Positions 6,166 to 15,300 of a stretch of 28,580 nucleotides of DNA are shown one piece after another. How positions within the stretch are numbered: the first letter of the stretch is position 1; each line of letters begins with the position of its first letter. Position numbers and translations under genes: made by a program. The stretch comes from CAMEON01 sp045531965 (GTDB taxonomy: Bacteria; Bacillota; Clostridia; Oscillospirales; CAG-272), in NCBI GenBank assembly GCA_045531965.1, contig JAZSFA010000082.1, positions 1 to 28,580 on the forward strand, written 5' to 3'. The notes beneath the pieces are model-generated. The model was not told the DNA's origin. It searched no databases and saw only the letters and a program-made list of their open reading frames with translations.

Positions 6166-7833
6166 TTGAACAGACAACTGAATGAAAACAGAATTACGGC
6201 TCTCTACTGCCGTCTATCGCAAGACGATGGACGTGAGGGTGAGAGCAACAGTATAGTCAACCAAAAAGCACTACTCAACGACTTCGCACGTAAAAACCGC
6301 TTCAAAAATCTGCAATTCTTTGTAGATGACGGGTACTCGGGCACAAACTTTGACCGCCCCGATTTCCGTAGGATGGAGCAAATGATTGAGAACGGAGAGA
6401 TCGGCACGGTTATCGTCAAGGATATGTCCCGACTTGGCAGAAACTTTCTCCAAGTTGGATTATACACCGATATGCTGTTTCCCGACAATGACGTTCGCTT
6501 CATAGCCATCAACGACGGAGTTGATTCCGCGGTACAGACCGACTTCGATATGACACCCATCCGCAACTTCTTCAACGAGCTTTTCGCAAGAGATACGGCG
6601 AAGAAAATTCGCGTAACTCTCAAAATGAAGGGCGAAAGCGGAAAGCCCCTTTGCTCCAAGCCGCCTTACGGATATGTTAAGAGCGCGGAGAACAAGGACG
6701 TTTGGAAAATCGACGAGGTTGCCGCAGAGGTGGTTAGGAAAATCTTCAAGCTTTGTGTCGGTGGCTTTGGTCCCGCTCAGATTGCCAAAACGCTGAAAGA
6801 AGAAAACATCTTAACACCCGCCGCTTATGTAGCCGAAAAGGCAGGTAAACCCTACAAGGGTAATCCCTATAAGTGGGATCACGCGACAATCGGGCGTATC
6901 TTGGAGCGACTTGAATATCTCGGTCACACGGTCAACTTCCGAACGACAAACAAAAGTCCCAAGAGCAACAAGCGCGTAAACAATCCCGTGGAAAAGCAGA
7001 TGGTGTTCTTAAACACCCACCCTGCCATCATTGATGAAAATTCCTACGAGATTGTACAGAAGATACGCGAAAACAAGCGCAGACCGACGGCAACGGGCAA
7101 GGTCAGCATCTTCTCCGGCAAGGTCTTTTGCGCAGATTGCGGCTCTAAGCTCTATTACTGCACGACCAAGTACTTCGACGATAGCCAAGACTTCTTTAAT
7201 TGCTCTCAATACCGAAAGGATACAAGCTCGTGCACGGTGCATTATATCCGTCAGCAAACGCTGATGAGTTTGGTGTTCAGGCATATCAAGAGTATGCTCT
7301 CGTATGTGCAGCAGTTTGAGGAAAGCTTTGTTCGTGAGGAAATTGAGAAAGCGGACAGAGTGCGCGAACGCTCCATAGCAAATGCGAAGAAAGAAATCGT
7401 AAGCTTAAAGCAACGTGACCAAACTCTCGACCTCATATTCAAGCGAACCTATGAGGATATGGCAACGGGAAGAATTACCGACGCGAAGTTTGATCTCCTT
7501 TCCTCGGAATATGAGAAGGAACAAGCGGAGGTCAAGCGCAGAATTGCCGAGCTTGAGGATATGATCGAGAACGGCGAGGAAGAACTGAAGGATCTCAAAC
7601 AATTTCTTGCCAACGTTCGCAAGTACACCGATCCCGAGGAGCTTACCGCAGAAATGCTAAACGATTTGGTTGATAAGATACTCGTCCACGCTCCCGATAA
7701 GAGCGACGGACACAGAAAACAAAAAATCGAGATTTACTACAACGCTGTCGGCATCATTAACCTGCCTACCGCCAAAGAGGACGATTGCATCGTGCTTCAG
7801 GGCAGAACCAAGGGCACAAAAGAAGCCGTATAA
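6166..7833 (+). CDS. Large serine recombinase (element integrase/excisionase)
   Basis: A 555-residue protein starting at TTG 6166 with AAAGGAG (6154-6160). The catalytic domain begins ALYCRLSQDDG, with the nucleophile Ser18, followed by DDGYSGTNFDRPDFRRM and VIVKDMSRLGRNFLQVG, all canonical for the family. A recombinase domain follows (KPPYGY-like PPYGYVKS near residue 165, then GPAQIAKTL). A zinc ribbon uses Cys322, Cys325, Cys346 and Cys356. A long coiled coil spans about residues 385-490. The layout matches large serine recombinases of Tn4451/Tn1549-type elements, which cut and rejoin att sites through a phosphoserine link. It is full length with no frameshift. It is the only recombinase in the window, so it probably moves the mob gene block. 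Its att cores were not found. Confidence 0.93.
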   Translation: MNRQLNENRITALYCRLSQDDGREGESNSIVNQKALLNDFARKNRFKNLQFFVDDGYSGTNFDRPDFRRMEQMIENGEIGTVIVKDMSRLGRNFLQVGLYTDMLFPDNDVRFIAINDGVDSAVQTDFDMTPIRNFFNELFARDTAKKIRVTLKMKGESGKPLCSKPPYGYVKSAENKDVWKIDEVAAEVVRKIFKLCVGGFGPAQIAKTLKEENILTPAAYVAEKAGKPYKGNPYKWDHATIGRILERLEYLGHTVNFRTTNKSPKSNKRVNNPVEKQMVFLNTHPAIIDENSYEIVQKIRENKRRPTATGKVSIFSGKVFCADCGSKLYYCTTKYFDDSQDFFNCSQYRKDTSSCTVHYIRQQTLMSLVFRHIKSMLSYVQQFEESFVREEIEKADRVRERSIANAKKEIVSLKQRDQTLDLIFKRTYEDMATGRITDAKFDLLSSEYEKEQAEVKRRIAELEDMIENGEEELKDLKQFLANVRKYTDPEELTAEMLNDLVDKILVHAPDKSDGHRKQKIEIYYNAVGIINLPTAKEDDCIVLQGRTKGTKEAV

Positions 7834-7841
7834 AACAGCAA

Positions 7842-7875
7842 GAGGTATTGTGACCCAATTCGGTCACAATACCTC
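7842..7875. terminator. 14-bp perfect inverted repeat after the recombinase gene
   Basis: GAGGTATTGTGACC (7842-7855) is the exact reverse complement of 7862-7875 with a 6-nt loop, starting 8 bp after the recombinase stop. It lacks a following T-run, so as well as a terminator it could be an operator or a recombinase accessory site. Confidence 0.5.
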
Positions 7876-7877
7876 CT

Positions 7878-7933
7878 ACATACAAATACTTCCTTATGGG
7901 GCGGCAACTTCGGTTGGCGCACTTTTTGTATGT
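7878..7933 (+). promoter_or_regulatory. Closed stem-loop leader before the Cys-rich gene
   Basis: ACATACAAA (7878-7886) pairs perfectly with TTTGTATGT (7925-7933), closing a GC-rich inner loop. It ends 15 bp before ATG 7949, close to its GGGGGG ribosome binding site (7939-7944). This could set translation of the small gene, or be part of an element-end structure. Confidence 0.4.
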
Positions 7934-7948
7934 TGATAGGGGGGAACT

Positions 7949-8152
7949 ATGAGGAAAAACGTTCCGGAAAAATTCATTGACGTGACCGGTATTGAGCTGA
8001 CGCCGGGGAAGCCTGCTCTTTGCCTCGGAAACGGTGAGCGTGGGGATGAATGCTGTTGTGACGAGTGCAATTTCTGCTTGCTTTGCTATCCCGAATTTGA
8101 TCCCGATAACCAAGAAACCCCGCCTGCCAAGGATAAGGCTGATACCCGATAA
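7949..8152 (+). CDS. Small cysteine-rich protein, possible metal-binding microprotein
   Basis: A 67-residue protein starting at ATG 7949 behind a G-rich site (7939-7944). The centre holds a dense cluster, DECCCDECNFCLLCYPEF, with six of its seven cysteines within eleven residues, plus one earlier in PALCLGNG. The N-terminus is VPEKFIDVTGIELTPG and the C-terminal tail is acidic and proline-rich without a membrane segment. The cysteine spacing suggests zinc or iron-sulfur binding, but I do not recognise the family. It directly follows the recombinase and ends in a good terminator, so it is probably part of the element, perhaps a directionality or copy-control factor. That role is speculation. 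Confidence 0.65.
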   Translation: MRKNVPEKFIDVTGIELTPGKPALCLGNGERGDECCCDECNFCLLCYPEFDPDNQETPPAKDKADTR

Positions 8153-8162
8153 ACAAAAATAG

Positions 8163-8195
8163 GGACGGAAAGCGGTAATGCTTTTCCGTCCTTTT
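8163..8195 (+). terminator. Intrinsic terminator after the Cys-rich gene
   Basis: GGACGGAAAGC (8163-8173) pairs with GCTTTTCCGTCC (8180-8191, one extra T) and is followed by TTTT. It lies 10 bp after the stop codon and closes the recombinase transcription unit. Confidence 0.8.
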
Positions 8196-8333
8196 CTGTT
8201 TGCGGATTGTGTATTTTAAAGACTTGTGTGGCTTGGACCGCGACCTTCCGTCGCATTGACGCTTTGGGGCATAGAACCCCATGGCAGTTGTTACGCCTTG
8301 AGGGCGGCGAGGTCTCGCGCCCATGATCGACTC

Positions 8334-8370
8334 AAAAAGAAAAGAGGGCGCGAGACCCTCTTTTCTTTTT
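8334..8370. terminator. Long bidirectional hairpin next to the partial tRNA copy
   Basis: Bases 8334-8348 pair perfectly with 8356-8370 (15 bp) around a 7-nt loop; the stem is A-rich on one side and T-rich on the other. On the - strand it follows the tRNA-like fragment just as the terminator of the intact tRNA does. Either strand would give a U-run. Confidence 0.75.
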
Positions 8371-8397
8371 GGAGCGGGTAACGGGAATCAGAACCCC
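8371..8397 (-). pseudogene. Partial copy of the tRNA-Gly 3' end
   Basis: GGAGCGGGTAACGGGAATC is identical to the 3' end of the intact tRNA-Gly (CCA, acceptor and T-arm, read on the - strand). The copy then has an extra base in the T-loop (AATCAGAACC against AATCGAACC) and no anticodon arm or 5' acceptor half follows. It cannot make a tRNA. It is either a duplication remnant or an old integration scar, since tRNA 3' ends are common attachment sites. Confidence 0.7.
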
Positions 8398-8497
8398 GAA
8401 CTCACCAAAGGTGAGTTCAGCAAACTCCGTGGGAAGAGGTGAAATTTGGCGATTCAGTTTGTCGTTTGCGGCGAGGTCTCGCGACTGTCACTCGTTC

Positions 8498-8537
8498 AAA
8501 AGAAAACACCCGACATGAGGGTCGGGTGTTTTCTTTT
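8498..8537 (-). terminator. Terminator of tRNA-Gly(CCC)
   Basis: Bases 8498-8514 pair perfectly with 8521-8537 (17 bp) around a 6-nt loop. On the - strand this hairpin begins at the CCA end of the tRNA and finishes in a U-rich run. The stem also works in the other direction. Confidence 0.85.
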
Positions 8538-8610
8538 GGAGCGGGTAACGGGAATCGAACCCGCATAGCCAGCTTGGGAAGCTGGAGTTTTGCCATTAGA
8601 CTATACCCGC
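8537..8610 (-). tRNA. tRNA-Gly with anticodon CCC, CCA encoded
   Basis: Read on the - strand, the acceptor stem GCGGGTA pairs with TACCCGC. The D-arm follows. The anticodon stem CCAGC/GCTGG holds the loop TTCCCAA, giving anticodon CCC (reads GGG). The T-arm CGGGTTCGATTCCCG is canonical. The discriminator is U, as usual for bacterial tRNA-Gly, and CCA is encoded in the DNA (8537-8539). The length is 74 nt with CCA. It has a perfect consensus promoter and its own terminator. Its 3' end is partly duplicated 167 bp away. Confidence 0.95.
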
Positions 8611-8624
8611 GTGACAACAGATCT

Positions 8625-8653
8625 ATTATACTCCATTCCGGGACGTTTGTCAA
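8625..8653 (-). promoter_or_regulatory. Perfect consensus promoter of tRNA-Gly
   Basis: On the - strand, TTGACA (8648-8653) and TATAAT (8625-8630) are separated by exactly 17 bp, ending 15 bp before the tRNA 5' end. Both boxes match the consensus fully. Confidence 0.9.
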
Positions 8654-9090
8654 CCCCGTTTTGGCAGGTTCGCGAAAAAAATTGTCCCTTTCTTTCGACA
8701 AATGCCCTGCCTGACACGCCAAAAAGTAAACGAATGGTTAAGAAAACAACAAAAAGTATAAAAATCAAGGTGAGGAAAGAAGATACAAAAAGTTTGATTT
8801 TGCTCATGCGCTACCCCGAAACGGACGGTATGGTTTTCGTATCTTATGATGAGATACCTATACGTCTCTGCGTGCCTGTCCTGCGAGGCGCGCAAAGGAC
8901 TCCAAAAGAAAGACCGCAAGAAAGGGGGACACGCCCATGGCAGCATAACGTCCAAAGACCGCCCCGCGGTAACCGAGGCGCGACGCTTGGCATATCGGCA
9001 CAAAAACGGATGGCACATAATGCCACATTTCGATGCCAAATAAGTTGCCGAAATCAAAATATTATGCGAAAATTCTGTAAACTTTTTTCC
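8654..9090. other. Intergenic stretch without a convincing gene
   Basis: Several open frames cross this stretch on both strands, but none has a ribosome binding site, a recognisable domain, or boundaries that avoid the tRNA. A 65-codon frame on the + strand (8846-9043) has a cysteine pair near its start and a basic, histidine-containing tail, and could be a decayed fragment. I see no RNA gene here. The region separates the tRNA from the promoter of the giant gene. Confidence 0.5.
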
Positions 9091-9096
9091 AGAAGG

Positions 9097-9125
9097 TTGC
9101 ATTTCGCATTATATAATGATATAAT
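9097..9125 (+). promoter_or_regulatory. Promoter of the giant surface-protein gene
   Basis: TTGCAT (9097-9102) and TATAAT (9120-9125) are 17 bp apart. A second TATAAT lies at 9112-9117 but has no matching -35 at good spacing. Transcription would start near 9132, leaving a leader of about 260 nt. Confidence 0.7.
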
Positions 9126-9131
9126 ATTCCC

Positions 9132-9377
9132 GACTTACGATTAGTATCTTTAATATTATAAAGATACGCCTGTAAGAAAGGACTGCGGAGAATCCCGAGG
9201 GGAATGTAGGACCCCCGAAAGAAGCTCCGCGATTTGCAACTTGCGGGGAAGGGAACCCCCTATCGGGCGGCGTGGTGAACCGACCGACAGCGGGGAAGAC
9301 TTCCAAGCAAGCTACAGACTCTGGGATGTCCCTTGAGGCACGCGGAACGCGCGGCTTGAGAGGCGACCTTACATTCT
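9132..9377 (+). promoter_or_regulatory. GC-rich structured 5' leader, possible riboswitch or cis-acting RNA
   Basis: The leader begins with nested helices CTTAC (9134-9138)/GTAAG (9172-9176) and GTATCTTT (9144-9151)/AAAGATAC (9160-9167). A GC-rich part follows: GCGGAG (9185-9190) pairs with CTCCGC (9225-9230), enclosing GGGG (9199-9202)/CCCC (9212-9215); a second GGGG (9245-9248) pairs with CCCC near 9256; CGCG (9341-9344) pairs with CGCG (9348-9351). Purine-rich unpaired segments lie between the helices, as in aptamers. It is far more GC-rich than the promoter beside it. I compared it from memory with c-di-GMP, c-di-AMP, cobalamin, SAM, glycine and T-box leaders and found no match. It controls only the giant gene. 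No terminator or clear sequestration of the AAGGAGGA site (9378-9385) was found. Confidence 0.5.
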
Positions 9378-9392
9378 AAGGAGGATTTGCAA

Positions 9393-12300
9393 ATGCAAAA
9401 AACAAAAAAACTGATAGCTCTGCTTCTGTGCTTTGCCATGGTGCTGAGCTTCATCCCCGGCGGCCTGATCGATCTGTCGGATCTGTTTGTGCTTGATACA
9501 AGCGCGGCAGAGGCAGACGGCTGGTACTGGGATGGTACCACCTTGTACATCAAGGATGGTAAGATTACCAAAGGTCAGCTGTATAGTGCATTGCATGAGA
9601 AGATTAATAATACGAAAAGTGCTTATAAGTACAGCTCGACAAATTTTTCTCGTGGTACACAGTGGGCTTCTGGTGGTACTGAAGTTACCTCCGGTGCGTC
9701 TGGCAATGCAGACCTAACCGAAGGCACATGGTACATTCGAAATGCTGGCAGCGTTTTGGGATCTGCTAGCTATTCGGCGGGGTCTACTACAACAATTACG
9801 GTCAAGCATTACTACAATCCCACCATCACTGAATCCGGTGATCTATCCGGTGCAGAGGTAACCACTAAGGTGATCAGCGGTAACGCTGCCACCGTTACTT
9901 TGCCTCAGGCTACGGAGAGCGGTTGGGTTGCTAAAGTTTCGACTAGCGGTGATGTTGCTGCGCAGACTGTAAAGCTGAGCACAACCGGCACGACCGCTGT
10001 TGTCTTGGCAAATATCAACTCTGCCGAAGATGCGATCATCAAGGTTGAGTATACAAAGGCAACCAGCTACACGATTAGTGTGTCTGTGGCTGCCGATGCT
10101 CCTTGGGGTACTGCTTCCCCAAGTGCTACTTCCAGCATTGCAGGTGAGACTATCACCATCACCGCAACACCTACCGCCAACACGCATGATGCTACCTACG
10201 CATTCAGCAAGTTGACTGTGAACGGTGTTGAGCAGACCGACAAGACGTTTACGATGCCCGAAGGAAATGTTACCGTTGTGGTTTATTTCACCAAAACCGA
10301 CATTCACTTCGGTACTGATAAGAATACCACCGTTGACTTCAACGGCTGGTATGCTGACGCAACACAACTGTCCACCGAACAGTTGAACGCGCTCAAGCAG
10401 GAAATTTTCAACAAATTGGACGTTGAATCTCTTCCCGCAGGCGCAACTTGGGAGAATGTGACGATTCAGTATTATCCCTACCATGAGTGGGACATTATCA
10501 TTGTCGGCTCGGGTAAAGATTATGATGCTGACAATCTTAGAGATTTGAATGCTGCGGCTCCCGATGATGTTGATATTATTAATCAAACGAATATTTATTA
10601 CAACTTCGGCGAGCGCGCCTACAACAACGGCGCGGCACTCAAGTCGGGTATCAAGGAAAAAGTCCGCATCACCTACAACGGACTTTGGATCGAACAGGAA
10701 ATCACCCTGACCGAGGCGCGTGATACTTATCAGGTTGTGTGGAATGATCCCAAGCCCACAACGCCTTTTGAGACGCAAGCTGAAGTTAAGGCTGCTGTTC
10801 AAGCGAAACTTGAAGAGCTGAACCCCGGCAAGAGCATTTCTGTCAACGACTCTGTTGATCGTATGCCTGATGGTGGACAGAGCGGTACGCTTACCTACGT
10901 TGTCACGATTGTTGACGATGCCAATGCTTTGGGTAGCAACAATCAGACGGTGACTATTACGATTATCGCAAAGTCCAGTCCCTCTGACCTGACAGTTACC
11001 CCTGTTGGCGGTACCGGCACTGTGACGATTGACGGCAATGCACCCGGTGAAACTTTGTCCGGCGGTAATCACACCATTGTGGTAACTCCCTCTGATTTGG
11101 ATGGTTCCAATGGTAACGCGCTGTATGTGGAGAGCGTTAAGCTTGGTGATACCGTTATTTCCGGCACGTACGATAAAGGTGTGTTCACCGGTAAATTCGA
11201 CTCGGTCAATGATACTGAGTATGAAATTACGATTACTTACGCCACCGCCTCTCTGGTCAACCAGGGCGGTACGCTGGAGCTGAACGGTTTTGAAAACAAG
11301 AAGTTCGATAACCTGAAGAACAACATCATCAGCGCTGTTTTGGGCGGCGGTATTTCTACCGAGTACAACGTCCACGTTTGGATTGACCCCCACGCAGGCG
11401 ATCCCAGATATTTTAACCTCGACGATGATTCTTTGCTTGGTGACTGGAATGCGCTGACGGTTGTCAACGCTGATCGTTTCACCGTCCCCGCTTACGGTGC
11501 TACCGGCTCTCTCAAGGTCAAGATCGTTAAGGCGGCTTCCGCTAACGGTCAGATCGTACAGCTGACCCTGACCGATGCGGTCATTCCTACCAAGGAATCC
11601 CGTGAGCCTGCGACGGTTACACCGCCTTCCGCGCTGAACGGAACCTTCGATACGCAGGAATCGTTTATGGATGCCTTGTTAAAGGCTACCGTTGCTTATG
11701 ATAACCAGAATAATTCTATTTCTGCTGAAAACAGCGGACTCACCCTGACTCCTACTTGGAACGGAACTCAGTGTACTGTAACTTGGGAAGTCAAGAATGA
11801 CGGTGCAACGTGGCTGTCCGCTAAAGGCAATTTGGGTACATATACTTGGAACATTTCTGTTTATGAAATCAAATTCGTAAACGATGATGGCACCGAACTG
11901 TATAAATGGAATTTCGAGTATGATTCTACACCCGAATACAAAGGCACTGACACCGCCATTTTGGCTGCTGCCAAGAATGACGCTCAGTATACTTGGACTT
12001 TTGCCGGTTGGACTCCCGAAATTAATACAGTTACCGGTACAGCTACTTATACAGCTACTTACACTTCCAAGGTGAATGAGTATACCATCACCTTCGTTGA
12101 CGACAACGACAAAGTAATCAAGAGCGAAACTCTTGCATACGGCGCGGCTATCGTCGCTCCCGCCGATCCTACCAAGGCTGCTACCGCAGAGTGGACCTAC
12201 ACCTTTGCGGGCTGGAAGGTTGGCGAAAATGTGGTGGAAGTTGCCGCTACCGTAACGGGTAACGTAACCTACACGGCTACTTACACCGCTACCAAGAATT

Positions 12301-15300
12301 CCTACACCGTTACCTTTAAGGATTACAACGGCAACGAACTCAAGAGCGAGACCCTTGAGTACGGTTCTGCTATCGTTGCTCCTGCTAACCCCACAAGAGG
12401 CAATGACGTAGATGCCAACGGCAACATCATGGCTACCTACGCGTTTAAGGATTGGGGCGCAACTGTTGCGGCTACCGTAACGGGTAACGTGACCTACACC
12501 GCTGTTTATACCAAGACTGTGGCTAAGTACACCGTGACTTGGAATAACGACGGCACGATCACCTCTGCTGACTATGATTACGGCACTGTGATCGAAGCTC
12601 CCGCTAACCCCACCAAGGAAGGCTACGGCTTCGAGTGCTGGGAATCTGACGGCAAGTGCATCACATCCTCCCTCACTGTCGTTAAGGACATCACCCTGAC
12701 TGCCAAGTTTGTTGAGGCTGTCGCCAAGATCGGTGATACCTACTACACCACTTGGGATGAGGCTTACGCTGCGGCTCAGGCTGGGGATACGATTGAGCTT
12801 CTTACGGATATCACTCTTAGTGGAAAGCTTACAATCGATAAGAACGTTACAATTAACGGTAATAATAATAGCATTATTGCAAATCATACATACTTCATTC
12901 TTGAAACTGCATCTGATTGTACAATTAAGGATGTAACGCTGGACACTAACAGCAAGTCAAAGGGTGTTAAGATTGCAAGCGGTAATGTTGTGTTTGATAA
13001 CGTTAAAATTACCAAGCCCGCCAAAGATGCAAATGTGACCGTATATGGTAAACTTACCTTGAAGAACAAATTCGAGGCTGTAGCGTATACACAGATCTTT
13101 GATGGTAGAAACGGTGCAATTATTGCTGAAGAAGGTACTTACCTTAATCTTACCGGTAACGTTGGTCTTTTCTCTACCACTTCCGATATGACAAAGGCGC
13201 TTGGCTCGGATGGTAATCCTTTCTTCTGTGCTTATGCAGGTGCTACCTATTATGTAAACCTGAATTATTTGTCTACCGGCATTCCTAATGGACTCACCCT
13301 GCTGAAGGATGCTACCTTGAAGTGGACTAATTCTGTGGCAGGAAAAAAGACTATCGATCTGAACGGTCATACATTGACTATTGCTGACGGCAAGGTTATC
13401 AATGTAAATAAGGGTTGCCTTGTTCTTAAGAACGGCACCGTTATTGGCTCTATCGTTATGAACGACGTAGGGGACAGCGTTGTTGTAGCAAAGAACAACG
13501 CAACTGTCTCCATATCTGAAGAGTTGGCCACAAAGGGCTACGAGGCTGTCTATGAAGATGCCAATGGTATGTACTGCGTGGATCTTCCTGTGCCCGATGC
13601 GATCATTACCGATATTAAGAACACATTGACCAAGGATGATCCTGACCTTACCTTTGCTCTGAATTTTGCTTTCCCTGATAATTTGACAGAAGCATATATC
13701 AATGAGCTTTTTGAGGTCTACGGCAACTGGTACACCGACTACGTTCTGACAATCAGCGGTCTCACCGACCCCAGCGTTACCTTCAACGCTGACGGCAACG
13801 CTGACGGATACTTGGCAGGCGCCTACGGAAATTACGGCTGGATCTCTGTTCCTTTCGAAGACGTGACCATGGTGAACGGCGGAAGCCTCTACATTATGGC
13901 AACGGCTGCTGAGCTGATGGGCCAGTCCGGACTTCGCTTCACTCTTGCAGAGGTTGCGGAGATTGTGCAGAGCTTTAACTGCGGTATTTACTTCACTCCT
14001 GAGTTCCTTGCGGCTAACCCTAATCTTGAGGTTAAACTTGAGCTTAGAGTATTTGCTGAGGAGGATAAGCATGGATTTGATCACGTAATTCCCGTTGCAA
14101 CAAACAATTTTAAAAATACTTATGTTGCTGCTGTTGTTTCTCCCAACGGCGAACAGACACAGTATTTTGACTATCTTGAGGCTGCAATCGAAGCAGCAGA
14201 GGCAGGCGATACCGTGACTCTGCTGAAGAATGCAACACTCGACGAAGCTGTTGTCGTCAATAACATCACTCTTGCGCTCAATGGTTATGCGCTTGTCGGC
14301 GAGCTTAAGCTGGCTGACGGTGCTGAGCTTACCGCTCCCGCAGGCTTGACTGTTAACAGCGGTGTTGCTAAGAAGACTGTCATTTATAATAATGATGGAA
14401 AGTACGTTCTGGTTGCTGACGAGAACGAAAACGGCGTTTATGACGAAACGGAAACCGGCACTGTTACCTTGGTTCAGAGCGGCAACGGTAACGTTACCCT
14501 GACCCCTGCCGGCAATGCTACGCTGATTAAGCAGGAAGGCAACGTTTACACTTATCTGTGGGATTCCACCGATCCCGCAAATAAGGTGATCAACGTTTCT
14601 ACTTCTCTGATCGACACCAACGCCACCGACGGTAACGTGGATTACCTCATCAGCGCTCCCGCGACTGTCGAGATCGGCGGTACGGCTACCGTTAAGTTCG
14701 GTACGCATACGCTGAACGCGAATAATGGTTCGTTCACCATGAACGGCTATTATGAGTCTCATGGTAACATGGACGAGATCATCAAGACCTTGAAGGCTGA
14801 CGTTTTGAATGCTGCGGGTCTTAACGGCGCGAATGCTTCTAATTACACTGTAACCATGAAGTATTCTCTCGGAAATCTTGATCTTGACAAGTTGTCTGGT
14901 TGGGCGAATGCGCTGAATGCAACCGCATTCTTCACCGCAATCGAGCTGCCCGAATCCGGCAGACAGTTCACCATCACCGACAAGTCTACCGGTGTGTCCA
15001 AGACTGTCACCATGAAGATCGTGGACTCCCGTCTTTCTGCAGGTCTTGTGGACACCGAGATCACCGACGTGAAGGTTTTGGACGACCAGCAGGGTCTGAC
15101 TGAATATGTCAATGGCCTGGCTAACGGTTCCGTAGTGAACCCCAACGGTGTGACCGTAACGGTGACTCTGACCGAAGGTACTTGGCCTCCCGCATCTGCC
15201 GGTATTACCACCAAGTTGGTCTATACCATCAAGTATGCTGACTCCGCTGAGTATATTGGCGACGAGGCTAAACTGACGGTTTACGTGCAGTCCTCCTACA

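Larger units (their letters stand above)
8304..8563. repeat. Imperfect tandem duplication of a tRNA 3'-end/terminator unit, period about 165 bp
   Basis: The 16-bp block GCGGCGAGGTCTCGCG occurs at 8304-8319 and at 8468-8483. Each copy is followed by a long perfect A/T-flanked hairpin and then the same tRNA-Gly 3' end (8371-8389 and 8538-8556). The hairpin sequences differ, so the copies have diverged or the parts were exchanged. Between the copies is a 9-bp perfect inverted repeat, GAACTCACC (8398-8406) with 8410-8418. Confidence 0.7.

Noticed and set aside
8601..8807. 68-codon - strand frame with a hydrophobic N-terminus
   Set aside because: It could be a small membrane protein, but it runs through the tRNA promoter and stops inside the tRNA gene, and it has no clear ribosome binding site.
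8846..9043. 65-codon + strand frame with a CLSC pair and a basic tail
   Set aside because: No ribosome binding site and no recognised domain; at best a decayed remnant.
9132..9377. Known riboswitch class (c-di-AMP ydaO, c-di-GMP, cobalamin) for the leader
   Set aside because: A few words such as CCGACAGC recall ydaO, but the order of conserved segments does not fit what I remember of any class.
9843..12887. Long - strand open frames at 9843-11393 (516 codons) and 11679-12887 (402 codons)
   Set aside because: Same antisense register as the frame above; shadows of the giant gene.
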